The position numbers and the translations under genes are program-made. DNA of 64,000 bases from Pegea sp. RAD2-039 (lineage: Eukaryota; Chordata; Thaliacea; Salpida; Salpidae): the NCBI GenBank assembly GCA_034620365.1, contig JAQGEQ010000297.1:124001-188000 (forward strand). Direction: 5' to 3'. A model generated the notes under the pieces. That model worked only from the letters and a program-made list of their open reading frames with translations, did not search any database and was not told where the DNA came from. Shown here in pieces: positions 33,095 through 46,035 of this stretch (position 1 is its first letter; each line of letters opens with the position of its first letter).

Positions 33095-33640
33095 ACCGAG
33101 CTGTAAATCGGGTCAAAAATCTATTAAACAAGCAGCTGGCTATGAAAGACTAGTTTATTGAGTCCAAAGCGAGGGAGAAGTGTGTGTTTGTTGTTTTACA
33201 GCCGTGTGTGTGCTACACGCTTTTTGTTAATGTGCATGACTTAATGAGCCATAACTATGAAAAAGCCCGCTAAAATGTTGTCTTGGCTTTTTTAGTTTTC
33301 GCTTTTTCTTTTTTCTTTTTTCTCTAACAGATTCATTTAAAAAACCAACTTTGTAACTTTACTTTCTTTTCTGTAGTCATCATCAAACTGGCTTCAACTG
33401 TTTTAAGCGCTGTTTGAACTAGTAAGTAGAGAAATATCTGCTTCTCACTCTGAGTATTTGTATCAATGGTAACTTGGACTCACTAGAATTCTTGTCAATA
33501 CATGAACATCTGTATCGGCAATAATTTTAGTGGAATCAGGTTCAACCAAAGGCTTCTTAGAAACAGCATATGATTTTGATAGGAACTATGACTTCTGTTT
33601 TCATCAAGAAGTTTTCTAACATTCATAAGCAGTAAATCAC
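33095..33640 (+). repeat. S module copy 1
   Basis: Six good copies exist. This one has the hairpin GCCGTGTGTGTGCTACACGC at 33201-33220, a minus-strand frame starting MMTTEKKVKL near 33380 that stops after about 16 codons, and the later GGACTCACTAGAATTCTTGTC...TTTTAGTGGAATCAGGTT stem. The frame is broken in this copy. Confidence 0.65.
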
Positions 33641-34159
33641 ACTCATCCTATTAGAACACATAAAGAAGCCAGGCAGTTTATATTTAATAAATTCAAAAAG
33701 ATTTTGAGACCAAGGAGAGAAGAAGATAACTACAAAAAGCAAACATTAATCAAAGTGGTAAATGCTTTTAAGATTCTCTATATCCCACTTAAGTGAACAA
33801 ATCGACTAAAAAACACATAAAACCACATTTTTATGCAACCTATTTAGTTCTTAATAGTTTTTGTTTGCAATATAAAACCCCTAAAATTTTTAAGTTTTTG
33901 CACCACGGATAAATAAAATATCTAAATGGTTTTGGGCCAGGAATTAGAAATCTCGATTCATGCTTTTACAAATATGATTTATAATAAGAAAACTATGGTT
34001 GCTAAGGTCGTTTAAGCTTGTTTAGTATATTATCTGAAAATACAATCTTGATGTTTAGCAGCTAGTAATTTCTTTGAAGAACAAGAAAATTCTCTTTCTA
34101 CCATTTGACAAACTTGTAGCTATGTTCGAATTATGCTATGAATAAATTTTTAAGAATAA

Positions 34160-34745
34160 ATCATTACACTTTGTATACACAAATATAAATGATATTAATA
34201 TTATTGTTGATAATTACAAAATTTTTATTTTGAAAGTTTACGATTTTATCAACAAATTTCATTTTTCTTACAATATAATTCAAAAAAAACATTCTTACTT
34301 GAATTTTTCTTTCTACTTGACTTTTGGACGATTTATGTTTTAATATATATATCAAAAATTATTTTCTGTATTTAACTTTCTCAAGCTTTTAGAACAAGGA
34401 CTTCGCTTGTTTAACTTTATATAGCGTTTATTAAATGATTGTTTTGGAAAAAATGATCGAGCTCATTTGCAGATGAAGTGTTTGATTATAGTTTTAAAAT
34501 ATTTTTTTTCGATAAATGTGGAACTGATCGCAAAGAAAAAACAACATTTTAGGCAATTTTTAAATGTTTTTTAGAATTGTTTTGGAACATTGTACAAGTA
34601 TTTATTAGTATAATCTCATATAACGTAAATTCAAACATTTTATATGATTTTTATGTTCATGCTTTGCAACAAATCCAAAAACTATAAAAACCAAACATTA
34701 TGGTTACATCTTTCATACCAAGAAAATTTATGGCTTTCTGATCAC
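34160..34745 (+). repeat. Diverged internal repeat segment
   Basis: Resembles 47410-47580 (ACAAAAGTT...GTTTTGTCAACAAAT) for the first part and 41350-41600 for the second, the latter also present inverted at 52610-53080. Nothing coding is supported. Confidence 0.45.
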
Positions 34746-34751
34746 TTATCG

Positions 34752-34985
34752 GATTTTAGCTGTCAATATTATGGCACACACCTGCGCAAAGTGCTTGAAC
34801 AGGTAGTTGACTTAAGATTGGTACGATAAGACTATTTTGAACTCAGAAATATTTCGATTCTAGCGGTAGTCTTGTGCTATAAAGAAATAGTGCGCCCCAG
34901 GTTATGTATTTATAAAAGCTGTTTTTTTTCCTTTTCCGGTTTAGTGTAACCATTTGCCTGTTGCGCAATCTTTTAAATTTTGTAA
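34752..34985 (+). repeat. P module copy 2
   Basis: Well-preserved copy, including the AAGACTA/TAGTCTT inverted pair, TTTATAAAAGC at about 34909 and TTGCGCAATC at about 34969-34978. Homology with 50705-51240 continues to about 35320. Confidence 0.65.
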
Positions 34986-35779
34986 TAATATAACTTTGTT
35001 CTTCGATAAATCCTGTATTTAATTATAAATCAATTTTGCCCAACTCTTTTTGCCCAATAAATGTTAATGGGTAGTTATTTGCAATTCACTTTTCTTTCTA
35101 AATAATCTAAGATAGTGGATTATATACTTATCTTTAATTTAAACGGACGTCTGTGTTAGTTATAAGTATCTGTTATGTAATGACAATGGTTTTTCTGGCA
35201 AACATAGGCCATAAGCTAATAGGTATTTCTAAATCTCAAGCATTTGTTGGGCAAAGCTTTTATTTTCTACAATGAAAGCTTAAGTGAAGGTTTTACTTTC
35301 ACAGTTAGTTTTGATTTTTCAGTAATACAATCTAAAAATAAAATTTAAAAAATAAAGTTGTTAATACTTATGTTTGTTAAAAAATCCCTTAAACAGTTGA
35401 GTAAAAGATTTTTTTTTAAAAGAGGGATTTGTGCTTAAATGTTGTTGGTAAAATAAAATAAAAATTTTAAACTAAAATTACTTTCTACAAATTAGTTTAA
35501 AAACAATTTTGCGGTAAAGTACTTTAACTGTCAGGTCTTATATGTTGTAGGCAATCAAAAAGTTACAGCATGAATACACCTCAACAAAAGTACTCTTTAC
35601 TGAAAATCAGTTCTTTACATTAAACGAATATCGATTAAAGTCTAGTAATATCAGTTAATATTGCAATTGTCATAACTATTATTAAAAAAATTGTGAATCG
35701 TTGAATCGTTTAAATTGCAGTAAACTACAAACGGAAATGACAACTTCCATCAAATATTTTTACTTAGTTTATTTACTTT

Positions 35780-35990
35780 AACATGACATCATAACCGACG
35801 TTTCATCTTTGAAAGGTATGTTGATATCATGAAATAATAGCACCCCCATTATGCTGTGATCATGTCACAGATAATAAACTAAAACAACAAACAGATGTCA
35901 TGAAAATGTATTGCCTAATTCAGATAACCTAATACCATCAAACACTCATGCAACTGATCTACTAAACGTCAAAAGATTTGCCAATAGCTC
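35780..35990 (+). repeat. V module copy 1
   Basis: Shared words: GACATCATAACCGACGTTTC, TCTTTGAAAGG, ATAGCACCCCCATTATGCTG and GATAACCTAATACCA. Other copies lie at 44405-44620 and 56725-56930 (forward) and 41885-42085, 48280-48480 and 60395-60560 (inverted). Confidence 0.6.
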
Positions 35991-36364
35991 TTCATTTTAG
36001 AAAACAATTTTTCTATAATTTATTTTATTAGAAAATTCAAAATTTTATGGAAATTGCTTCCTTTTAGTGTGTACTAGTATTAATAAAATATTTTTTCCGT
36101 ATGCATTTTACGTTATAGCATTTATCTTTATTATTAACAACAAATTTTTGAGTATATCAATATGAAAATTGTATTTGTAATTGATAGCGTATTGTGCTCT
36201 TGAGAATCCCAACTACAAAGGGTGAAACAACTTTGGATATTGTCCCAAATTTTCATTTATTTCATTTCAGGTAGTTTGAGAAATTAAATTTATTAAATAG
36301 ATTTACACACAAATTGATTAACACTTAAATGAAAGTTTTGTCAAGGTAAATTGTTATACTTTTA

Positions 36365-36590
36365 CCGAAATTGAATGATTGCGCAACACATATATACTTA
36401 CATTTAATGAGAAATTGCAAAAAAAATTATTTATAAGTAGATGACTATTCTTGTTTAACACAAGACCACTGTTAAGATAGGAATATTTCTGAACTGAAAC
36501 TTTAAAATCATTTTATCGTAACAATCTTATGTCAACTACCTGTTCGCACAGTTTGTGCAGGTGTTTACCATAAAACATTTGCAACTTTAA
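36365..36590 (-). repeat. P module copy 3
   Basis: Inverted copy in the outer left arm. ATTGCGCAA near 36378 and CCTGTTCGCACAGTTTGTGCAGG near 36540. The TATA region is degraded. Confidence 0.6.
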
Positions 36591-36939
36591 TAAAATTTCT
36601 TATGATTTAAGAAACTTACAAGAATCATTAGAGTGAAACAACACTGAACAATTAAATTTATATTATTTGTTTAAGAATATATTATGATTTTACTTAACGA
36701 AAACTATCACTTTTGTAAGTGACCTCATTAATTTTGGAAAACTTGTCACCATGACACACACTACTAGCCATTTATCCCTTGTTATCCTCTTGCAATCAAT
36801 ATTGGAAACTTTATATCATTAAGACATAGTCCGGTTTATTAATGTACAGTCAAGTTTTACGTCTATGTTCTGCAGTACATTTGTGCAATGAATAATTGAG
36901 AAGCAAACGATCTATAAACTCTACCATGTTATACCGTTT

Positions 36940-37315
36940 TAGTAGTTCATCTAATTCTCATATGTTGTTTCTAAGAAGAGTTTGGCTGAACCTGATACCA
37001 CTGGAACTCTTGTCAGTACAGACCTTCATATATTGACAAGAACTCTAGTGAGTCCAAGCTACCATTAATACAAATAATCATAGTAAGAAGCAGATATTTT
37101 ATTACTTATAATCCTAAATATTGCACAAAACAGATGAAGCCAGTTTGATAATGACTACAGAAAATAAAGTAAAGTTACTAAATTGGATTTTTAAAGCTTT
37201 CAGCAAAAGATAAAGGAAGAAGGGAAATTTAGTTAGCGTTTTTCATAGTTATGACTCAGTAGGTCGTGTACAAAATCAAAAAGCGCGTGGCTCACACACG
37301 GCTGTATAACAATGT
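36940..37315 (-). repeat. S module copy 2
   Basis: Contains the CACTGGAACTCTTGTCA / TGACAAGAACTCTAGTG imperfect stem (about 37000-37055) and the hairpin GCGCGTGGCTCACACACGGC at 37283-37302. The plus-strand frame MTTENKVKLLNWIFK near 37151 ends after about 20 codons. Confidence 0.65.
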
Positions 37316-37775
37316 TCAAAGGTCTACCGCTCTCTTCATACAATAAATTAGCCTGCCGCTATGAGTGACGTCACCACCACTCACCACGTCCAGTAGGATT
37401 CTAGAAAGCACCTCCAAATTTATGAACATTTTTGACAGAAACTCCTCATATTTTTTGTAAAACGACGAACCCCTATGCCACTAATCCTTTTGTTTCTTTG
37501 ATCAAAGTCAGAAGTCTTCGTGGGTCAGTTAAAATCCCAGGTTTCTCATAAGACAATGATTCAATTAACTAAATTAATTTTCAAAGGAAGCATTTCGTTC
37601 ACTATCTTAAAAGAGAAAAACAGAGTTTAATTTTTATGTTTAACTTGACATTTAAGGATCCTCTACAATGAAGTTCCTTATTTAATCGTGTTTGAATGTT
37701 GGAAGACTTCATTTCAGCTCTAAATAATATGTGATTGGCAGAATGAAGAATCAAATCAAAGGTTAAGCATCTTAA
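37300..37775 (-). pseudogene. Near-identical block with coding-like frames, left copy
   Basis: Nearly every base matches the inverted copy at 62385-62793, while the flanks have diverged. On the minus strand 37316-37480 is open for 54 codons (KYEEFLSKMFINLEVLSRIL, then GGDVTHSGRLIYC). An adjacent frame gives LTDPRRLLTLIKETKGLVA, and one further upstream gives LILHSANHILFRAEMK. The frames are offset and separated by stops, so this is more likely a decayed gene or exons of unknown structure than a working gene. It contains GTGACGTCAC at about 37365-37374. Family not recognised. Confidence 0.45.
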
Positions 37776-37904
37776 CAAATTTTAATTATTGGAAACATAC
37801 CGGAGTTTATCCAAGTGATGATTTCATGGTATTAGTGAATGTGAAAATACGATGAAATCTAAAAAAATAATTGATGAAAAGAAAGACTTAAATAAAAAGT
37901 TTTA

Positions 37905-38102
37905 TCAAAAGTTGGCAGATTTATTTTTGTTATAAATTAAAACTAAAAAAAAAAACTTTCCGAGTTCAAATTTTGATATCTGTTCTAACAGATTGTTGAT
38001 GTTTCTTATGTTTAGCCATTTTTCACTTTTTAAGTTTAACTGTTTGTTATCTACGATGTTGGCAATCTCTAATCTTTTTTCAATATAGACAAATGATAAC
38101 AT
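37905..38102 (-). pseudogene. Copy 1 of a short recurring frame (LEITNIVDNKQLN type)
   Basis: Sixty-five codons from ATG. The first 28 match the frames at 56458-56595 and 62029-62187 (RLEIANIVDNKQLNLKS here). A one-base deletion after SEK shifts the rest. Synonymous differences such as CAA/CAG occur among the copies. Probably a remnant of the element's own coding region. Confidence 0.4.
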
Positions 38103-39683
38103 TTCCGTCTGTTTTTATATTTTTTATTTATTACAATAAATGCTATGGAGGGTGCCTGAATAAAGCACCTCTCGGTAACACACAGTTAGACAAATAACAT
38201 CTAATTAGTCAACAATATAGAAACAAAGGATGTAACACATGGCACCTCGGTAGCCCTCAAAGCATGCAATAGAGAAGAATTACATATAAGGGAAAATTCA
38301 AAGCTTGGAAATGACAATTGTGGCAATTATAACTACTTCTTGAACAACATATTGAACTAAAGATTCCCGCTCTGCTATTTGGCAGCCTTGTAGCTCTTTT
38401 AGGTTTATGTCACTAATTACATATTTTTATCTGTGATTTCAGAAAAGTTCAAAGTAATGCAATCAAGATAAAAATATTATGCAAAGATTCTGTGAAAATG
38501 AAATTTACAATATTAAAAATAGTTTTTACAAACTTTTGGTTCAAAATGATTTTTAATTAATTTCTATCGTTAAAAGTCAATATTTTTATAAGCCAGCTGA
38601 AAAATATCAAGTTGATTTACTTTTCATCATCTTAACGTACAAGAAAATAGCTAAGCCATTTGGTAGTGAGTTTGAATACTTCAAAGTTTTAAATTAATGT
38701 GCCAGGTATTGAAAGTTTCTCTGATTCATGCTTTCATCTGATTCATAGTAAGAGATAAACGGTGGTTAAAGTATTATAAAAATATTCAGTAATTTGTATG
38801 AAAAATGAATTTTTTTTTATCAAATCAGAACCAAGGTGTTGATGACTTCTTTTGAACCAGTCCTTGATTTTATCATTGTTCTTTTCAAAAGTTTGTAGTG
38901 CATTATCGATTATCTTAAGCTTTACTTACCAAGAAACACGTTAATGATGTTAACCTTTTAATTAGAGTTAAAATCTGTAAAACATTTTCTGGAGCTCGCA
39001 TTGCCTGATTGTGTAAACGCATTTTATTATAAAACACTTTGTAAGCTTACTCTTAATATATATTTATGAAAAAAGTAAAAAATCATTTTTTAACTGTAAA
39101 ACGCATCTATGTAAAACTGTAAAATGCATCTTGACATAACCATATATTTATTGCCATGGAAAATTCCTAATCACTTTTGATTTGTCATTTTTGATAAATA
39201 TTTGGAACTCATTCTCTTACTAACTTGTTATCGCTGTGTGCTTGTTAAGCTTATGTGCCCACGTTACCAGAGTGATGACTGGTAATAAGACGTTCTAATT
39301 TCCCAGAAAAAAAAAGACGACATAATAATAAATTTCTACAAATATAACCAACAAATAGTCTATTCTTATAGAAATAAAATAAAATAGGAGACACAGCGAT
39401 TCTGGCACTTTTTTTCAGCATATAAATAAACTATTTTGTTTTGAAAAAAATTTCGGTATCGCTAGATGGCGTAATTACATTGCAAGTTTATATTAACTAA
39501 GTTTTTATACCTTGTAGTTGATTAACCAGTGGATAATACAAACTTCGTTCTGATTAAATTGCTTAGGTTTTTTTGAATAAAAATGTCACTGATTATCTAT
39601 TTTATTTGTAATTTACCGAAATATGAAAATTTATTTATGAAAATTGGTGAAAAATATAACTAATTTAAACTTTTTGACGATAG

Positions 39684-39958
39684 AAAAGCGAAATTACAAT
39701 CAAAAACGCTTCTTTAATAAAAGATTTTAATATATAAGTCAACAAATGCTAATTGTTGACAGAACCAGAATATTAATAAAAAAAGAAATTTCTAATTATT
39801 ACTTTAAGTTCAAAAACATCAAAAAATTATATTAATTAATTTCAACCACAATTTGTTAAAACTTAAAAATGTAGTTCTCTAGTTTTATATTGATAACATA
39901 AGTTTGATTTAATCTGAACCCTATGAAGCGTTTTACAATTTTCGCTTCTACTACCGCC
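39684..39958. mobile_element. MITE-like segment, left copy
   Basis: About 275 bp bounded by inverted ends AAAAGCGAAATTACAATC...AAACGC and GCGTTTTACAATTTTCGCTTC, followed by CTACTACCGCC. The same unit is found inverted at 55279-55556. No target duplication could be confirmed. Confidence 0.45.
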
Positions 39959-40079
39959 AAAAATTATAAGTGTTATTTCTTGTAAAAAATCTTGAAGTAT
40001 TATCAAAGCTTTATACATTTATACGAAATGAAAAATATATATTTAAAAAATTGATGTTTCAAAACAATATATGAATCAG

Positions 40080-40590
40080 TTACAACAAACATAATTTAAT
40101 AAATGCTACAAAAATTACGATAACATCTTTCACTCTTTGTTATGATGCAGTAAGTTAAAAACCAGTTGTTTGTGGTATTTGGTAAGAAAACGTAATTGTT
40201 CTAGTTATTTATTGATATTCCATAGTTTAATAATTAAAAACTTAGAAAGTAAATTAGAAAACCATTTTCTTAATATAAAGAAGATATTAACACATTTAAT
40301 AACTTGGAAATATAGAAAAAAACATTTGATGTCTTATGAAGATTTCTGCTTATCTGAGTAAATACACGTGTACATATCTGACACAAGTCTCTTCAAGAAT
40401 TAACATCTATAGTCATCCAGAGTTGTATTGATTAATAATAAAACTACTTTTTAATCTTTATAATTAGAAGACGAATAAATATCTTGATGGTAATCATCAG
40501 TTTTATAACATCAAAATAAATTTTACAAAAATAATTGCGTTAAAACATTAGATACAACATTTTGACAACAATTTTACCCGACTAAATTTG
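40080..40590. other. Extra segment in the left copy
   Basis: About 500 bp present here but absent from the inverted counterpart at 55160-55280, hence an insertion here or a deletion there. A 63-codon frame at 40170-40361 lies inside it, with no ATG context or homologue, so no gene is called. Confidence 0.4.
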
Positions 40591-40599
40591 ATTTAGTAT

Positions 40600-41345
40600 A
40601 CAACTGGTTATTTTAATAATTTTCTAGCTAACTTAGGAAATAATCCTGAAATTTTAGATAGGAACAAAAAGTTTATAACCACCACAATATTGAAGCTACA
40701 ATTTCAAATTATACATTTTTTACTTATCATTAGGACTAGAAACAATTTAATGGTAAAAAAAACTATAAGATTTCACCATCTACTTAAGAGATATATAATC
40801 AATTAGGGCTTTAAGCCAGATAGTATTAAAGAACTATACTCATTTAAGTATCTATTTAGTTCACTCATTTAATACAGCTATGTAAATTTAAAACCAAAAT
40901 TATTTTATATTTATTGCAAATTTTTTGAAATTATAAACATAAATATTTAAAAACAACAACAGAAAATAGAAAAATTGGTATAGTTTAACCGATATTAACC
41001 TGACTGCAGAACAATATAAACGGTTTGTTTATTTAACGTCTAATTATGCTTTGCCTTTAAATTCTATTTAATTTTTTGAAAAAAAAGAATTAGTTATTCG
41101 ATTTTTATCAAATATTATAAATTTTTTAAAATAATGTCAAAAAGTAGATAATCTCAAAGAAGCAAAAGATGGAAATATTGTTTGACTAATGTATATCGCC
41201 GAACTATAAATCGAGTCAAAATTCTATTAAACAAGCAACTGGCTATGACAGGCTAGTTAGTTGGGTCCAATGAGAGAGAGGTGGTTGTACTTATAAGGCC
41301 GTGTATGTGCTACACCCTTTTTGATTTTGTGCATGACTTGCTGCG
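40600..41345 (+). repeat. T and partial S module
   Basis: Continues the inverted match to 54400-55160. The S part (41195-41345) keeps the GGCCGTGTATGTGCTACACCC hairpin region only and lacks the rest of the S module. Confidence 0.55.
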
Positions 41346-41604
41346 CCACCTTACCTTTATAACATTTTTTTACATAAATGTAGAAATGATTGGAAAGAAA
41401 AAAAACATCTGAGTCATTTTCTAATTCTCAATTATAACAATTTTGGAAAATTATACAGGCATTAATTAGTATATTCCCATATAACCTAAAATCAATTAAT
41501 TTATATGATTTAAGTTTTCATTCATCGCAGTTAAATTTAAAAAAAAATAATTTTCATGGTTACATGTTTTATACCAAGAATTTTTGTAAAATCCGATAAA
41601 TTAT

Positions 41605-41850
41605 CTGATAGTGGTTGTCATTATTATAGCTAACGCCTGCACAAACAGCGCGAACGCTCAGGTGACTTACTATTGGCACGATAAAGCTAATTTTATATTT
41701 AGTTTAGAAATACTTTTCTTCTCTTGATAGGTTTTTGCTAAATAAAAACAATGTGCCCCCAGGTAGTTTATTTATAAAAGATCTTTGTTTATCTTTCTGG
41801 TTATTTTTGACCATTTACCTGGTGTGCAATCAATTAATTTCTGTAATAGT
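41605..41850 (+). repeat. P module copy 4
   Basis: Diverged copy with TTTATAAAAGATC near 41770 and the end GTGTGCAATCA, where the C/EBP-like core is mutated. Confidence 0.55.
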
Positions 41851-41884
41851 ATAACATTTTTGATTGACGAAACTTTTTATTATG

Positions 41885-42085
41885 GTTATAAATTTTGACG
41901 TGTGCTAAATCAGTTGCAAGAGTGCTTCATGGTATTAGGTTATCTGATTGAAGCAATACATTTTCATGATATCTGTTTGTTGTCTTAGTATATTATCAGT
42001 GACATCATCACAGCATAATCAGGGTCATATTAATTGATGATTTCAACATACCTTTCAAAGATGAAACGTCGGTTATGATGTCATG
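41885..42085 (-). repeat. V module copy 2
   Basis: Inverted relative to copy 1; CTTTGAAAGATGAAACGTCGGTTATGATGTC block reads on the plus strand near 42055-42083. Confidence 0.55.
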
Positions 42086-42614
42086 TTATAATAGAAAAAC
42101 TAAGCAAAAATAAGTATTGATGGTCATCATTTCCATTTTTACTTTGATCTCTCAAATAATCAAAATTTTTAATTTACTATCTACACTCTTGTTCGATTAC
42201 CTAACAGTGATGGTGATGTCACTGAACGTCGTACAGATCATCAGATAGATGACAAAAACTTTACAAAATATACAGTTATTTTAAATAGCTTTTAATATAG
42301 TTTAAAGTTCGACTTAGTAACTTGGAAAACTGTTAAAGCTCTAGAAACACTAGTTGGCACATTGAAAATCAGCCCCTTGATAAGTAAATGTCATTTCCAA
42401 GAAATTTTTATAATCAAATAGAGACTTATAGTCATGTTGTTAATCGTCAGTTATATCATATCAAGTTACAATTTAGAAGAAAAACCTTGCGAAAAAATAT
42501 TATATAACATAATTTACACTAAACTTTTAACTTACTACACTAACATTGATTTAGAATCCATCTTGTTATCGTAATAAACATGTACCAGCATTTGAAAAAT
42601 CATCCTGTCGAAAA

Positions 42615-45600
42615 AACGATAATTGATTTTAGGCGGTAGTATAAATGCGAAAAAATAGAAACCCATTAAAGTATTTGTTTTTTATTAAACTTTAATCTTA
42701 ATAAAGCAAAAAATTATTCTATTTTGTTTGAAAAAAATAAACTTTAAACAGATTTCTATTGTGGTAGAAAAAAATATTACTAGCAAATTTTATAATTTTT
42801 GAACATAAACCATTCAATAAGAATTGAATTTGTCATCAAATTTATACTCTTATCAACAAATAACTGTTTGTATATAAAATAATTTTAAACAAGTATTCCA
42901 TCTATTATTATTTTTTGTACTTTACTTTTAGTCTTAAAATGTTTAACAAAATAGAAAAAAGTTCTTTTTAAAATTCTCCTTTTTTTGATTTATCACAGGT
43001 AAAAGCATTTTCATTTAAATATTAATAGGGTTTTTAAACTGATTTTTTGAAGTTAAAAAGATAGAGGTCATTTTTAGACGAAGTCTTCGTTGTTTCTTTT
43101 ACAATATTTGTTTAGATAAATATAGAAATGATTTCAGAGAAAAACAAAAAAAAGACTCAATTTTTAAATTTTATTTGTTAAAATTGTGGACCATTATACA
43201 AGCATTTATAAGTATAATCTCAGATTAGTCAAGATCAAGCAAATTCTATTATTTTCTTCTTTTGTATTATAGCAGAACCAAATAAATATAAAAATCAGTC
43301 ACTAAGGTTACATTTTCCGCAAGAATTTTTTAATTTTCATCTAAATCACTCGATTTTAGAAGTCAGTATTATGCCCAACACTGGGAGAAACATTCTAAAG
43401 CTCATGCAATCGACTCCGGCAAAACTATTATTCTTTACAGTCATAAGTTATGTTAAAATTCTGCTTTCACAATTAGTTCTGATTTGACTAGAACTATTTA
43501 AAAAATCAAGATTGAAAGATGAACTTGATAATACTTTGATTTGTTAAAAATCCTTTAACTAGTAGATTAACAGATATTATTAGCAAATAATTGAAGGATT
43601 TGTACTTAAATATTGAAGAAAAACAATCTACGTTAAACACAGTTCCTTATAATAAACGAATATCAAAAGAAGTCTACTAATAGCTGTTAACATTTCAATT
43701 TTTGATATTTCTAATAATTAATAAAAGTTTAAATATGAAAATGTAGCGATATGTAAACTTGGTTATTCTCATGTGCTGTTGGTAAATTTTTGTGACTTTT
43801 TATTCTTTATAAAAATTTTCAAAATGATGCTAGATAATTATTCAGATAACAACGTGGATAGTAAAGAGACTTAAATTAGTGCACCTTCTGAAAAATAATT
43901 TTTATAATTTTTCACGCAAAGCTTTGTTTTTTATATCTATCTTGAATTTATAAAACTGATGATTATCATCACTATATTAATTATCTTTCTTATTATGGAC
44001 TTTAAGTTGCAGTTTTTTAATTAGCAGAAGTTCTGGGCAACTATTGATATTAATCATCAAAAGGGTGGTTTCCAAGTGTCGTCTATAAACCTTTAACAGT
44101 TTTTATGTGATTTGTAAAATTTATTAAATGTATTAGAATGTACTATTAAATAAGTGATGGTTTTCAATTAACATACCAATTTACTAAATGATACCTTAGA
44201 CTATATTAGTAATTATTTAAAAAAGATGTTATATTTAAAAAAACTTTGTCATCTATCTGATGATCAGGGCAACGATCAGTAATGTCAACACAATTCTCAG
44301 GTATTCGAAAAGGAGTGTAGATAGTAAATTAAAAAATTTAGATTATTCGAGAAATCAAAGTAAAAATGGAAATGCTGACCGACAATATTTATTTTAGCTC
44401 AGTATATCTACTTTAACATGACATCATAACCGAAGTTTCATCTTTGAAAGAAATGTTGATATCATCAAATAATAGCACCCCCATTATGCTGTGAAAATAA
44501 TAAACAAATCTTATGAAAATATAATGCTTCAATCAGATAACCTAATACCACGAAACACTTTTGCATCTGATTTACCACGCGTCAAAAGATTTTCCAACAG
44601 CACTTCATCTTATATAATATTTTCTGTAAGTTATTTTAATAAGAATAACAATTTAATTAGATTTGCTTTTTGTTTAGTTTATGTTAGTATAAAGATACTT
44701 ACCGTTTGAAGTATTACTGTCAACAAAACTATTATTCTTGACAGTTGAGGTTATACCTACAGGATGTTATAACTAATACCGATACTTTTTTCAACAAAAA
44801 AGAAGAAAAACTTTAATAATTGATTTATATTGGAATAAGTGATTTACAATCTACTACACTTTTATTTAAAGAAATATACAGTAAGCGAAGAGCGTTTATA
44901 AATAGATGAACTGGAGCACACTATTCTTTTTCAGAACAAGACTACCGGTAGAATAAAAATTTTTCTGATTTTAAATTTCAAAATAGTTTCATCGTACCAG
45001 TCTTAACTCATCTACCTGTTTATTCAGTTTCAGCAGGTATTGGCAATAATACTAACTCTAAAATTAGATGATTTATCACAAGTTTACTAAAATTATTAAT
45101 AACAAAGTTAAAGAAATAATGACTGATTATAATTTTTATAAGATTTTGTTGTAATGTGCAAAATTGAAAATCATATAATTTGTTCGATTCTAAGTAATAT
45201 TATATTATATAAATTTACCCTTGTATAATAATGCAAAAGTTTTATAAATAAAAATTAAGAACTTTTAGCATTAGTGTGTGAAATCTTCAACAAGTAAAAT
45301 TCTGAGATGATTGTTTTCAATTTTGCGAAATATAAATCAACCAAAAATTTAATACAGAAAAAATCAATTCAGAATATTAGATTGAATATATTTTATAGAA
45401 AAGATGATATTTGTCGACAAAACGATAAAATCTGCAAAAAATGTTTGTAATTATATATAATAATCATAACATTTGTAAGTTTGTTTGCAAACTTCAAGGA
45501 TTTATTTTTAAAGTTTAAGTATAAAATAAATCAAATAAAGTTAAAGGTTTCTAAATTGGTAAATAGAGGGCTTTGTGGCTTTAAAGTCATTTTTTAATCA

Positions 45601-46035
45601 TCAACTCTAAACTGAATAACTTTTTTATGTGTTTTAATATAAAGAATTTTAATAAAAGTAAGGATCTACTGGATAATTATATTAATAATAATATATTAAT
45701 AAACTTTTCGGTGATAGCAGTATTCTTAAAATAATTATGAAGATTAACAACAACTCTTATAATCATGTTTATAAGCTATAAAAATTTATTTTTAAAGCTT
45801 AACTACTATATAAATCGAATACAGCTACAATATTCTCAAATGGTTAAAATAGATTTTTTTAGTTCATTTTAGAAAAACACAAGATATGATAAAAAAAAAC
45901 TGTATTTAATATAATACAGTCAACATGTTTATAATAGTTTAACGGCCATAGTTCACCTATAAATCATATATCTAAACCCATGACTAAACATTCTTTACTT
46001 GCTTTCAACTTCATTTTGAATTGGAGTTTATCTCT
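42615..46035 (+). mobile_element. Giant foldback element, left arm (about 3.4 kb)
   Basis: Matches 46845-50295 as its reverse complement over the whole length. Examples are 43200-43270 with 49660-49740, 44270-44470 with 48420-48620, and 45060-45530 with 47370-47830. The outer end reads TTGATTTTAGGCGGTAGTA. It carries V copy 3 (44405-44620) and P copy 5 (44885-45070). No transposase frame is seen, so the element is non-autonomous or fossil. Confidence 0.8.
44885..45070 (-). repeat. P module copy 5 (in foldback left arm)
   Basis: Inverted copy lacking the terminal TTGCGCAA part. The mirror copy is at 47820-48000. Confidence 0.55.

Larger units (their letters stand above)
36100..40060 (+). repeat. 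Outer inverted repeat, left arm
   Basis: Matches 60870-64000 in inverted orientation in the same order throughout: 36130-36260 with 63840-63985, 36960-37320 with 62790-63150, 37320-37770 with 62385-62790, and 38000-40000 with 60900-62150. The match reaches the window end, so the right arm probably continues. Identity varies strongly along the arm. Confidence 0.85.

Noticed and set aside
34164-34355. 63-codon minus-strand frame
   Set aside because: Lies in a repeat segment whose other copies are not open. Lys/Asn/Ile-rich as expected of chance.
44491-44709. 72-codon frame in the foldback left arm
   Set aside because: Its inverted counterpart near 48100-48320 and the copy near 60300-60420 carry stops, so it is a chance open stretch in a repeat.
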